Below are positions 14,937-22,969 of a stretch of DNA of 36,037 nucleotides, piece after piece (position 1 is the first letter of the stretch; each line of letters begins with the position of its first letter). The notes under the pieces are model-generated. The model did not search any database. It worked only from the letters and a program-made list of their open reading frames with translations, and was not told the DNA's origin. This DNA comes from Pseudomonadota bacterium (GTDB lineage: Bacteria; Pseudomonadota; Alphaproteobacteria; Rhizobiales; Rhizobiaceae). The stretch covers positions 1 through 36,037 of the forward strand of contig JAEYRU010000178.1 in NCBI GenBank assembly GCA_023435335.1, read 5' to 3'. The position numbers and the translations under genes were made by a program.

Positions 14937-15310
14937 CCGCCATGTCGGACAAGGACGGGCGGCTACGCGCGCTGCTGGTAGAGGATGAACCTCTCGTCGC
15001 GCTGATGATTGAGGACATGCTGGCCGATCTTGGCATCGACGTTGCGCTCTCGGCGTCCACGCTAGCCGACGCTCTTGCCGCCACCGAGGCCGACTTCGAT
15101 TTCGCGCTGCTCGACATCAACCTCAAGGGGGAGCGCAGCTTTCCGGCAGCCGAGGCGCTGCGCCGGCGCGGCAAGCCGTTCATGTTCGTGACCGGTTACG
15201 GGACGTTGGGAACATACGGCACCGATTTCGACGTCGTGGTCCTGCAGAAGCCCTTTACGATCGCCGATCTGCGCGCCGGGCTCGTCCGCGCGGTGCCGGG
15301 CTTCGTCTGA
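14933..15310 (+). CDS. Single-domain response regulator, FAT GUY-like
   Basis: 125 residues, a lone receiver domain. Acidic residues are in LLVEDEP (about 15-21), the phosphoacceptor Asp in FALLDINLKG (about 63) and the conserved Lys in VLQKPF. The T-loop reads PFMFVTGYG, close to the PFxFATG(G/Y) signature of the FAT GUY single-domain regulators that work in general stress phosphorelays. It is the expected partner of the adjacent HWE kinase. The start ATG 14933 overlaps the kinase stop (ATGA); a second ATG at 14942 is also possible. It has no output domain, so it must pass phosphate on, sink it, or act by protein contact. Confidence 0.87.
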   Translation: MTAMSDKDGRLRALLVEDEPLVALMIEDMLADLGIDVALSASTLADALAATEADFDFALLDINLKGERSFPAAEALRRRGKPFMFVTGYGTLGTYGTDFDVVVLQKPFTIADLRAGLVRAVPGFV

Positions 15311-15365
15311 GGAGAGGCCGGGGCACACCGCTCGCGGATCCCGAACCAGATGAATGGAGGAAGCC

Positions 15366-15854
15366 ATGGTCGACTGGACGAACATGTTTTTCCAAGGTTG
15401 GGAGGGCATCGTGCGGACGATCGCGGTGGGACTGCTCGCCTACATCTGTCTGGTGTTGTTCCTACGGATCTCAGGCAAGCGGACATTGGCGAAGCTGAAC
15501 GCTTTCGATCTCGTGGTGACAGTGGCGCTTGGCTCGACCCTGTCGGCGATCCTGTTGCAGGAGAGTATTGCGCTTGCGGAAGGAGCGGTTGCGCTTGCGC
15601 TGCTCATTCTGATGCAGTTCCTGGTGACGTTCCTGTCAGTACGGTGGCGCGCATTCGCCAGGGCGGTGCGTTCGGAACCGGCTCTGCTAGCGTCGGGAGG
15701 GGCCTTCTGCAGCGAGACGATGCGGCGCGAACGCGTCACGGAAGACGAGGTCATCAGCGCAATCCGCTCCAGCGGCGGAAGCGATCTCATCTCTGCCGAG
15801 GCGGTGATCCTCGAGAGCGACGGCACCATCAGCGTGATCGGTCGCCAGCCTTGA
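15366..15854 (+). CDS. DUF421 (YetF-like) membrane protein
   Basis: 162 residues. Two or three N-terminal TM helices (about 17-37, 48-66, 72-92) contain the family motif FLRISGKRTLAKLNAFDLVVTVALGS, followed by a small cytoplasmic domain (about 95-160) with ERVTEDEVISAIRSSG. The domain function is unknown; YetF-type proteins are found in spores and stress regulons. GGAGG lies 5 nt before ATG 15366, so I preferred it to ATG 15354. It follows the response regulator by 55 nt in the same direction, suggesting it is the output or a co-regulated member of the stress unit. Confidence 0.87.
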   Translation: MVDWTNMFFQGWEGIVRTIAVGLLAYICLVLFLRISGKRTLAKLNAFDLVVTVALGSTLSAILLQESIALAEGAVALALLILMQFLVTFLSVRWRAFARAVRSEPALLASGGAFCSETMRRERVTEDEVISAIRSSGGSDLISAEAVILESDGTISVIGRQP

Positions 15855-15934
15855 CATGCTCAAACTGCTGCGAGTGGATTGAGAACGCGGCTCAGTTTGC
15901 CTAAGAAGCCAGTCCCTTCCAACGGTTTGTGCAG

Positions 15935-17221
15935 ATGTCCCAACTTCCCGTATTGATTGCTGGCGGCGGTATCGGCGGCCTCGCCATGGCGTTGACGCTT
16001 CACCAGATTGGCGTGGCGTGCATTGTTTTCGAGGCCGTGCCGCAGTTGCGCCCTTTGGGCGTCGGCATCAACCTGCAGCCGAATGCAGTGCGCGAGCTCC
16101 AGGATCTGGGTATCGGCGCCGACAAACTCGACGGGATCGGCCTGCCGGCGAGGGAATGGGCGCTCGTCGGCCTGAACGGGCATGACATCTATTCTGAGCC
16201 GCGCGGGCTTCTGGCCGGCTACAACTGGCCGCAATATGCCGTGCATCGGGGCAAGTTGCAGATGCTGCTCTACGAGAAGGTCGTTGAGCGCATGGGCAAA
16301 GACGCGGTGCGGCCCGGCAAGCGCGTCACGGGCTATCGCAACCGCCCGGACGGAGCGGTAACCGCCATCGTGCAGGATGCGGACGGCACGACGGAAGAAG
16401 TAAGTGGCTCGCTGCTGATCGGCGCCGACGGCCTGCATTCGGCAGTGCGGGCGCAAATGCATCCCGATCAACCGCCGATTCACTGGGGTGGAGCGATCAT
16501 GTGGCGCGGCACCAGCCCGGGCATTCCCATTCGCACGGGTGCGTCCTTCGTGGGGCTGGGCACGCACCGCCATCGCCTGGTTTTCTATCCGATCTCGCCT
16601 GCGGATCCAGCGACGGGGCTCGCCACGATCAACTGGATCGCCGAGGTGACAGTCGACAATCCGGAAGGCCGGGACAGCTGGTTCCGGCCGGTGGCGGTCG
16701 ACGACTTTATCCACCACTTCGAAGACTGGAACTACGAGTGGCTCGACGTCCCGTCGCTGTTGCGCGGAGCCGACGCTGTCTACGAGAATCCCATGATCGA
16801 CCGCGATCCGGTGCCGACCTGGCGGGACGGCAGCGTCGCTCTCATGGGAGATGCGGCACACGCCATGTATCCGACCGGCTCCAACGGCGCGAGCCAGGCC
16901 ATCATGGACGCCAGGGTGATCGGCGCCGCCATGATCGAGCACGGGGTCGGGCCGTCGGCGCTTGAGGCCTACGACCGCCAGCTGTGTGGCCCCATCTCGC
17001 AGCTGATCCTGCGCAACCGCGGCGCGGGACCGTTCGGCCTGCTCAACATGGTCGACGAGCGCTGCGGCGGTGAGTTCGACAACATCGACGATGTTGTGCC
17101 CCCGGAAGAGCGCGCCGCCTTCATGGCCGGCTACAAGGCTGCCGCCGGCTTCGCGATCGACAAACTCAACAATTCCCCGCCGATCATCGCGCCCGGGGCG
17201 AAGGTGAGGGTCGAAGCGTAG
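15935..17221 (+). CDS. FAD-dependent monooxygenase (class A, PhzS-like)
   Basis: 428 residues. Rossmann FAD motif IAGGGIGGLAMAL at the N-terminus, the DG motif LLIGADGLHSAVRAQM (about 168-183), and the GD motif ALMGDAAHAMYPTGSNGASQA (about 304-324), so it is an aromatic-hydroxylase-type flavoprotein using NAD(P)H and O2. The N-terminal half resembles the 'flavin-dependent oxidoreductase' group that includes PhzS. The substrate is unknown, and no phenazine or other aromatic pathway genes are nearby. ATG 15935 is preferred over GTG 15929 two codons upstream; neither has a clear ribosome-binding site. It lies between stress-linked genes, but there is no direct sign that it shares their control. 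Confidence 0.85.
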   Translation: MSQLPVLIAGGGIGGLAMALTLHQIGVACIVFEAVPQLRPLGVGINLQPNAVRELQDLGIGADKLDGIGLPAREWALVGLNGHDIYSEPRGLLAGYNWPQYAVHRGKLQMLLYEKVVERMGKDAVRPGKRVTGYRNRPDGAVTAIVQDADGTTEEVSGSLLIGADGLHSAVRAQMHPDQPPIHWGGAIMWRGTSPGIPIRTGASFVGLGTHRHRLVFYPISPADPATGLATINWIAEVTVDNPEGRDSWFRPVAVDDFIHHFEDWNYEWLDVPSLLRGADAVYENPMIDRDPVPTWRDGSVALMGDAAHAMYPTGSNGASQAIMDARVIGAAMIEHGVGPSALEAYDRQLCGPISQLILRNRGAGPFGLLNMVDERCGGEFDNIDDVVPPEERAAFMAGYKAAAGFAIDKLNNSPPIIAPGAKVRVEA

Positions 17222-17276
17222 CGGCGTTTCGGCCTCGCCAGTGCGGGGCTCTCAATCAGACCCTTCGGACCAGCGC

Positions 17277-17302
17277 GGAACCCGCGGCAGCTCCACTGCA
17301 TT
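17277..17302 (+). promoter_or_regulatory. EcfG-like promoter upstream of DUF1206 gene
   Basis: GGAAC (17277-17281), 17-nt spacer, CATT (17299-17302): one mismatch from CGTT, but still fitting the looser RpoE2 pattern GGAAC-N18/19-TT. It lies 25 nt before the start codon and overlaps no gene. Confidence 0.55.
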
Positions 17303-17327
17303 CTGTGTCGCAGTAGGAGCAACGAAG

Positions 17328-18128
17328 ATGAAGTGGTTCGCGAGGGCCGGCTACGCCGCCAGGGGGCTGATCTATCTGGTGGTGGGAGGATTGGCGCTGC
17401 TGGCCGCCTTCGGCTCCGGAAAACCGGCAGGCACGCGCGATGCGCTCTCGGCGCTTCTCTCACACTGGGCCGGCGGCGCCGTTGCATATCTGTTGGCGGC
17501 CGGCCTCCTGTTCTACGCGCTTTGGCGCCTGACCCAAGCCATCTTCGACACCGACCGGCATGGGCGTGACGCAAAGGCGGTGGCCATCAGAGGGGGCCTA
17601 GCGGTGAGCGGAATCACGTATCTGGCTCTCGCGGCGTACGCTGTTTCCTTCCGGCGCGGGGCGGGCGACAGCGAGGGTGGCGGGTACGCCGATGCCCTGA
17701 CCGCTCTGGCAGGCGCTCGCTGGGCCGCCGCGATCCTTGCGCTGGCGCTGGCCGGCGCGGGCATCGCGCATGTGGTCAAGGCGCTCAAGGAGCGATATGA
17801 AGATCGCTTCGAAGCCGGCGAGGACGCGATGCGCTTCATTCATCCGGTGGCCAAGACCGGACTGGTCGCGCGCGGCGCGGTGTTCCTCGTGCTGGCGTTT
17901 CTCTTCGCGTTGCGGGCTTGGCGGGGCGGCGGAGGGGAGGAACCGAGTTCGAGGGAAGCTCTCGAATTCGTGCAGCAGCTTCCGGCTGGAGGCTGGTTGC
18001 TGGCCGCCATGGGGCTGGGCCTCATCGCCTTTGCGCTCTACTCCTTCGTCGAGGCGAGGTATCGCCGGATCGAGTTGGGAGACGCTGGGCGTCATGCGCG
18101 TCGGGTCGCGGAGGCTGTTCGCAACTGA
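17328..18128 (+). CDS. DUF1206 membrane protein, three tandem repeats
   Basis: 266 residues containing three copies of a two-helix module, each opening with an A/G-R-G-rich turn: WFARAGYAARGLIYLVVGG (3-21), AVAIRGGLAVSGITYLALA (about 84-102) and VAKTGLVARGAVFLVLAF (about 173-190). That gives six predicted TM helices. DUF1206 has no assigned biochemical role; it is often found in stress-regulated positions, which fits the EcfG-like promoter directly upstream. GGAG lies 9 nt before ATG 17328; the open frame upstream to 17241 is not family-like. It is convergent with uvrB, with only 4 nt between stop codons and no terminator visible. Confidence 0.87.
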   Translation: MKWFARAGYAARGLIYLVVGGLALLAAFGSGKPAGTRDALSALLSHWAGGAVAYLLAAGLLFYALWRLTQAIFDTDRHGRDAKAVAIRGGLAVSGITYLALAAYAVSFRRGAGDSEGGGYADALTALAGARWAAAILALALAGAGIAHVVKALKERYEDRFEAGEDAMRFIHPVAKTGLVARGAVFLVLAFLFALRAWRGGGGEEPSSREALEFVQQLPAGGWLLAAMGLGLIAFALYSFVEARYRRIELGDAGRHARRVAEAVRN

Positions 18129-18132
18129 AAAC

Positions 18133-21100
18133 TCAGCGTCCCGGCCGGCCCGACTTCCTTGAGCGCTTGCCGCGACGCTCCTCGGACGGGTCTTCGTAGG
18201 AGCCGGCGCCGGCGCGGTGGCGGATCACGGGCTTGGCGTCGTTGCCCGCAGGTGCCGGCTTGCTGGGGGTCTTGCCGAGCACCGGCTTTTCGGTACGGCC
18301 CACGGTCATCTCGTCCAGCGTGTTCTTGCGGAACAGCGAGGGCTTGTCCGTCATCGCGCCGTAGTCCGGATCGTGCGCCTCGCGATGGTCCTGCTTGCGG
18401 AACAAGGCCCCTTTTCCGAGCGGCGTGGCATGGTCGCCGCTGGTGCCCATCTCGTCGAGTTCCGGCTTGCGGAAAAGGTTGGGTCGCGAGGCGCGCATAG
18501 CTTCGTCGGCGGCGCGGGCGTCGGCAAGCTTCTGCAGCCGCTCCTGCTCCTCCGCCGTCCGGTGCTTCGCCACGCCCTTGTTGTGCCTGCCCTTCTCGCG
18601 ACCGGAGGCCGGCGACTGCAGTTCCACCTCGCGGGCGAGCGGATCGTCAGCGATGGCGAGCTCCGTCTCGCGCAGCCGCTTCAGTTCGTCGCGCAGGCGC
18701 GCCGCGCGCTCGAAGTCGAGATCGGCGGCGGCGTTGCGCATTTCCTTCTCGAGATATTCGAGATGCGCCTTGAGGTTGTTGCCCACCAGGCTGTCCTTGC
18801 CGTCCTTGGTGAAGCCGGAAATGTCGGCGCGAACATGGTCGCGCTCGAAGACGCTGTCGAGGATATCGGCGATATTCTTCTTCACGCTTTCCGGCGTGAT
18901 GCCGTGCTCGGCGTTGTATTCCAGCTGCTTCTCGCGGCGGCGATTGGTCTCCGCCATCGCCCGCTCCATCGAGCCGGTGATCTGGTCGGCATAGAGGATG
19001 ACCTTGCCGTCGACGTTGCGCGCGGCGCGTCCGATGGTCTGGATGAGCGAGGTCTCCGAGCGCAGGAAGCCTTCTTTGTCGGCGTCGAGGATGGCGACGA
19101 AGCCGCATTCCGGAATGTCGAGGCCTTCGCGCAGGAGGTTGATGCCTACGAGAACGTCGAAGGTGCCGAGGCGCAGGTCGCGCAGGATCTCGATGCGCTC
19201 CAGCGTGTCGATGTCGGAGTGCATGTAGCGCACGCGTACGCCCTGCTCGTGAAGGTATTCCGTGAGATCCTCGGCCATGCGCTTGGTGAGCACGGTGACC
19301 AGCGTGCGGTAACCCTTGGCCGTCGTTTCGCGGATCTCGCCGAGCACGTCGTCGACCTGGCTGCGGGCGGGGCGCACCTCGACCGGCGGGTCGATGAGGC
19401 CGGTCGGGCGGATGACCTGCTCGGCGAAAACGCCGCCGGCCTCCTCCATCTCCCACTTCGAGGGGGTGGCCGAGACGGCGACAGTAAGGGGGCGCATCGC
19501 ATCCCACTCCTCGAAACGCAGCGGCCGATTGTCCATGCATGACGGCAGGCGGAAGCCGTATTCGGCGAGCGTCGCCTTGCGGCGGAAGTCGCCGCGATAC
19601 ATTCCGCCGATCTGCGGAACCGTCACGTGGCTCTCGTCGATGAAAACCAGCGCGTTGTCGGGGATATATTCGAAGAGGGTCGGGGGCGGGTCGCCCGGCC
19701 GACGTCCGGTCAGGTAGCGCGAGTAGTTCTCGATGCCGGCGCAGGAACCGGTGGCCTCCAGCATCTCGATGTCGAAGCGGGTGCGCTGCTCGAGCCGCTG
19801 CGCCTCGAGCAGGCGCCCGGCGCGCTCCAGCTCCGCGAGGCGGAGCCGCAACTCCTCCTTGATCGACTTCACCGCCTGCGCCAGCGTCGGCTTCGGCGTG
19901 ACATAGTGAGAGTTGGCGTAGATCTTCACCGACCTGAGGTCGGCGGTCTTCTGCCCGGTCAGCGGGTCGAATTCGGTGATCGTCTCGATCTCGTCGCCGA
20001 ATAAGGAGATGCGCCAGGCGCGGTCTTCCAAGTGGGCCGGGAAGATCTCGATGGTGTCGCCGCGCACGCGGAACGAGCCGCGCACGAAGTTGATGTCCTG
20101 GCGCTTGTACTGCTGGGCGACAAGGTCGGCGAGCAGGGCGCGCTGGTCGAGCCGGTCGCCGATCTGCATCTGGAAGGTCATCGCCGTGTAGGTCTCGACC
20201 GAGCCGATACCGTAGATGCAGGACACCGAGGCGACGATGATCACGTCGTCGCGCTCGAGCAGCGATCGCGTTGCCGAGTGGCGCATGCGGTCGATCTGCT
20301 CGTTGATGGAGGATTCCTTCTCGATGTAGGTGTCGGTGCGCGGGACGTAGGCCTCCGGCTGGTAGTAGTCGTAGTAGGAGACGAAATACTCGACCGCGTT
20401 GTTGGGGAAGAAGCTCTTGAACTCGCCGTAGAGCTGGGCCGCCAGGGTCTTGTTCGGCGCCAGGATCAGCGCGGGGCGCTGCGTCGCCTCGATCACCTTG
20501 GCCATGGTAAAGGTCTTGCCGGAGCCGGTGACGCCGAGCAGGACCTGCGTGCGGTCGTGCCGGTTCACGCCCTCTACGAGGTCGGCGATCGCGGTCGGCT
20601 GGTCGCCGGACGGCTTGAACTGCGTCTCCATGCGCAACTCGATTCCGCCCTCGGACTTGTCGGGTCGCTCCGGCCGGTGCGGGACCCAGGCCTCCTGCCT
20701 GAGGTTGGGATCGCCACCTTCGATCAGCCTGGACAGGGCGGCAACCGTGGCGGTCACGCCCGAAGAGGAAAGCGTCTCGGCATCTTCCAGCGCTATGTCG
20801 AGACCAGCAACCGGGTTCAGGCCGGCGGCGGCGCGCTCGCGCGGCGAGGCGGCACCGCCCATCGATGTACCGCGCGCCGACTTGGTCGGGGCGGAGGAGC
20901 GCTCCGGGATCTTCTTGCGGGGTTTCGTCGTGTCGTCGCCCGCGGCCGCACGCCCCTCCCGCTCTGCCTCGCGCTCGATCTGCTCGGCCCAGCCGGACAC
21001 CGGGCCGCTGAGCGGCGCGCCCTCGAACGGCGTTTGCGGGGCCTCTTCGAAACCGCCGGGCTTCAGCGGCTCTGAGGCGTCGAGGAAATCGGTGATCATG

Positions 21101-21192
21101 GTCTTGCGCGGGCGCGTGCTGGCAGCCGGCATTGCGGAACGGCGCTCGACATCGTCCGCCTGCGCGGGCTTCTTCTCGGGGGATCTGGCCAT
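18133..21192 (-). CDS. uvrB: UvrABC excinuclease subunit B, with long terminal extensions
   Basis: 1019 residues, about 340 longer than E. coli UvrB. Core landmarks: FKPSGDQPTAIADL, Walker A GVTGSGKTFTM (220-230), the damage-probing beta-hairpin YYDYYQPEAYVPRTDTYIEK, DESH helicase motif, QTIGRAARN, and a C-terminal UVR motif (EKEMRNAAADLDFERAARLR) for UvrC contact. It loads on DNA with UvrA, verifies bulky lesions and recruits UvrC. The first ~185 residues are an Ala/Glu/Pro-rich, probably disordered extension, and the last ~170 form a Lys/Arg-rich tail with repeated LFRK motifs. The start ATG 21192 lacks a clear ribosome-binding site; in-frame ATGs at 21132 and 21099 are alternatives. I found no GTTC-N7-GTTC LexA box upstream. 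Confidence 0.96.
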   Translation of the reverse strand: MARSPEKKPAQADDVERRSAMPAASTRPRKTMITDFLDASEPLKPGGFEEAPQTPFEGAPLSGPVSGWAEQIEREAEREGRAAAGDDTTKPRKKIPERSSAPTKSARGTSMGGAASPRERAAAGLNPVAGLDIALEDAETLSSSGVTATVAALSRLIEGGDPNLRQEAWVPHRPERPDKSEGGIELRMETQFKPSGDQPTAIADLVEGVNRHDRTQVLLGVTGSGKTFTMAKVIEATQRPALILAPNKTLAAQLYGEFKSFFPNNAVEYFVSYYDYYQPEAYVPRTDTYIEKESSINEQIDRMRHSATRSLLERDDVIIVASVSCIYGIGSVETYTAMTFQMQIGDRLDQRALLADLVAQQYKRQDINFVRGSFRVRGDTIEIFPAHLEDRAWRISLFGDEIETITEFDPLTGQKTADLRSVKIYANSHYVTPKPTLAQAVKSIKEELRLRLAELERAGRLLEAQRLEQRTRFDIEMLEATGSCAGIENYSRYLTGRRPGDPPPTLFEYIPDNALVFIDESHVTVPQIGGMYRGDFRRKATLAEYGFRLPSCMDNRPLRFEEWDAMRPLTVAVSATPSKWEMEEAGGVFAEQVIRPTGLIDPPVEVRPARSQVDDVLGEIRETTAKGYRTLVTVLTKRMAEDLTEYLHEQGVRVRYMHSDIDTLERIEILRDLRLGTFDVLVGINLLREGLDIPECGFVAILDADKEGFLRSETSLIQTIGRAARNVDGKVILYADQITGSMERAMAETNRRREKQLEYNAEHGITPESVKKNIADILDSVFERDHVRADISGFTKDGKDSLVGNNLKAHLEYLEKEMRNAAADLDFERAARLRDELKRLRETELAIADDPLAREVELQSPASGREKGRHNKGVAKHRTAEEQERLQKLADARAADEAMRASRPNLFRKPELDEMGTSGDHATPLGKGALFRKQDHREAHDPDYGAMTDKPSLFRKNTLDEMTVGRTEKPVLGKTPSKPAPAGNDAKPVIRHRAGAGSYEDPSEERRGKRSRKSGRPGR

Positions 21193-21265
21193 GGGGCAAA
21201 TATGGTCGGAGTCTGCGGCGAATGAAAGGCTGGCGCGGCAAAAAGGTCCCCCGCGAAAACGCCTG

Positions 21266-21283
21266 CTGACAGGAGGCTGTCAG
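21266..21283. promoter_or_regulatory. Perfect palindrome in the uvrB / SRPBCC divergent region
   Basis: CTGACAG-GAGG-CTGTCAG is a perfect 7-bp inverted repeat with a 4-nt centre, 74 nt upstream of the uvrB start and 54 nt upstream of the SRPBCC gene. It could be an operator for a dimeric regulator or an RNA hairpin. It does not match the alphaproteobacterial LexA box. Confidence 0.4.
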
Positions 21284-21336
21284 AAGAGGCAGACTGTAGC
21301 TGCCGGTGGGGAAAACGGGCCGCACTGGGGCAAGCC

Positions 21337-21786
21337 ATGATCGTCTCGCAGTCGACCGACATCGCCGCGGCGCCGGAGCGTGTGCAAGCCTTCTTCGAGG
21401 CGATGGAGGAGAACTACCGAGCCTGGCACCCCGACCACGTCGTCTTTCGCTGGATCGACGCGGGCCGGCATGTGCAGGAGGACAGCGCCTTCTACATCGA
21501 GGAGCGGATAAACGGCCAGGTGCTGAAGCGCACGATGCGTTTCACGCGGGTGGAGCCGCAAAGACATCTCGAATTTGCGCCGGAATCCCGCCTCATCCGC
21601 TTCTTCCTCAAGCGCGTCGTGTTCGCCATCCAACTCACTGCCACGGGATGCCGTTTGACCCAAAGCCTGCACGTCCGGATCGGTCCGATCGGCTATTGGC
21701 TCAACCGGCGCGGCTTCGCGGCTGTGGAGAGGCACATGCGCGAGGAAGGGCAGAACATGAAGGCGATGCTGGAGCGGACTCCCTGA
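21337..21786 (+). CDS. SRPBCC (START-like) family protein
   Basis: 149 residues fitting the SRPBCC fold: an N-terminal strand with IAAAPERVQAFFEAMEENYRAWHP (the usual 'AP..V..' helix), a central beta-sheet with Trp/Arg/Glu-rich strands, and a long C-terminal helix (about 125-148, VERHMREEGQNMKAMLE). The fold makes a deep hydrophobic cavity for lipids or aromatic compounds; the ligand is unknown. The ribosome-binding site before ATG 21337 is weak. Divergent from uvrB and convergent with the periplasmic protein gene, so probably a single-gene transcript. Confidence 0.75.
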   Translation: MIVSQSTDIAAAPERVQAFFEAMEENYRAWHPDHVVFRWIDAGRHVQEDSAFYIEERINGQVLKRTMRFTRVEPQRHLEFAPESRLIRFFLKRVVFAIQLTATGCRLTQSLHVRIGPIGYWLNRRGFAAVERHMREEGQNMKAMLERTP

Positions 21787-21799
21787 TCAAGCGCCAGTA

Positions 21800-22309
21800 T
21801 TACTGGCATTCTGCCAAAGCCTCGTCCAAAACAGCACGCGCGCCTTCGAGAGGGAAGATCGCGAAGGTTTCGAAAGGTGAGCCGTCAGCCGCGTTGTCCG
21901 GCGTGATGTCGAAGCCCAGCGTCATTGCGATCCCTGATTTCACGGCCTCGATGAACTCGAGCCGCACTGGCGCCAGGTAGCTGTTGGCCTTCGCGCCTTC
22001 GGCGAAAAGCACCACGGCAGCACCGGAACCGGCCGCTGCAAGCGGGAAGGTCCTGCCGTCGATCACCGCGCGCACCTTGCCGGGCAGGTAGAAGTACTCG
22101 GCGGGAACGTCGCCTGAATCCGGCATGACCGGGCCCCCGCGCGAATAGATCTCGACGAAAAAGGGGTCGCCGCACAGCACCGCCATCACCTCGATCGTGC
22201 TGTTGGTCTCGGCCGGTTCTACTATGGCGACGCCCTCGTCCAGCAGCCACTCGGCGGATGCGGGAGAGGCTGTCGCAAGGATCAGGGCAAGTGGGGCGAA
22301 TATCTTCAT
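21800..22309 (-). CDS. Hypothetical periplasmic protein
   Basis: 169 residues. The N-terminus MKIFAPLALILATASPASAE is a clear Sec signal peptide with AxA cleavage after residue 19. The mature part is acidic, with one Cys in AVLCGDP (46) and another at the extreme C-terminus (about 168) that could form a disulfide. No domain was recognised. The frame remains open upstream to 22909, but the signal peptide fixes the start at ATG 22309. It is divergent from the GyrI-like gene. Confidence 0.75.
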   Translation of the reverse strand: MKIFAPLALILATASPASAEWLLDEGVAIVEPAETNSTIEVMAVLCGDPFFVEIYSRGGPVMPDSGDVPAEYFYLPGKVRAVIDGRTFPLAAAGSGAAVVLFAEGAKANSYLAPVRLEFIEAVKSGIAMTLGFDITPDNAADGSPFETFAIFPLEGARAVLDEALAECQ

Positions 22310-22435
22310 GCGCGCAATTTGCACCGGGCGGGCGAACCGCGCAATGGTCCAGAAGATGCCGGATTGAGCAGGATCAAGGCTGCCGGACCGGTTGTGCCGC
22401 AAGGTTTCTGCGCCATTCGACCTGGGAGCAGAACG

Positions 22436-22900
22436 ATGAAGTTCGAGACTGTCGATACGAGATCGCAGCCCATGCTGTACGTCACTCGCTCGACGAGTAT
22501 GGACCCGCAGGAAATCGCTGGTGTGACCGGCGAGGCGTTCGGCGCCATCGGTGCATTCATTGGCCAGGCCGGCGTCACGCCAGCCGGGCCGCCGATCGCG
22601 GTCTATCGCGACTGGGACGGCGGCAAGATGAAAGTCGATATCGGTTTTCCCGTTGCTGGCGCGGAAATTGCCAAGGCGCAGGGCGAGGTCCAGGCCGGTC
22701 ATACGCCGTTCGGCAAGGCAATAAAGGCGGTGCATCGGGGCCCCTATGCGAAGCTGCGGGACACCTACGGCGCGATGGAGAACTATATGAGCAAGGCCGG
22801 CTACGCGATGCCACCTCTGGCCTGGGAGGTCTATGTGAACGATCCGGACACCACGCCTGAGGCCGATCTGGTCACGGAAATCTACATGCCGGTGGTTTGA
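22436..22900 (+). CDS. GyrI-like / AraC effector-binding domain protein
   Basis: 154 residues, a stand-alone GyrI-like (SHS2) domain: an early beta-strand leading to a helix (GEAFGAIGAFIGQAG), the strand GPPIAVYRDWD, then the KAVHRGPYAKLRDTYGAME segment typical of the second half, and a closing strand with the conserved Glu (ADLVTEIYMPV). Such domains bind small molecules, some are hydrolases of cyclic compounds, and others inhibit gyrase; no DNA-binding part is present. GGGAG lies about 9 nt before ATG 22436. The NIPSNAP gene follows after 69 nt in the same direction. Confidence 0.85.
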   Translation: MKFETVDTRSQPMLYVTRSTSMDPQEIAGVTGEAFGAIGAFIGQAGVTPAGPPIAVYRDWDGGKMKVDIGFPVAGAEIAKAQGEVQAGHTPFGKAIKAVHRGPYAKLRDTYGAMENYMSKAGYAMPPLAWEVYVNDPDTTPEADLVTEIYMPVV

Positions 22901-22969
22901 AGCGCCCATCCTGACACCACGCTGCCCGCAGGATCAGCTAGGCGAGCGGCTTGGTAGCGGGAGCAGCAC

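Noticed and set aside
18647..21325. 892-codon minus-strand open frame inside uvrB
   Set aside because: Same strand, shifted frame, arginine/proline-rich and without motifs; uvrB is unmistakable in the other frame.
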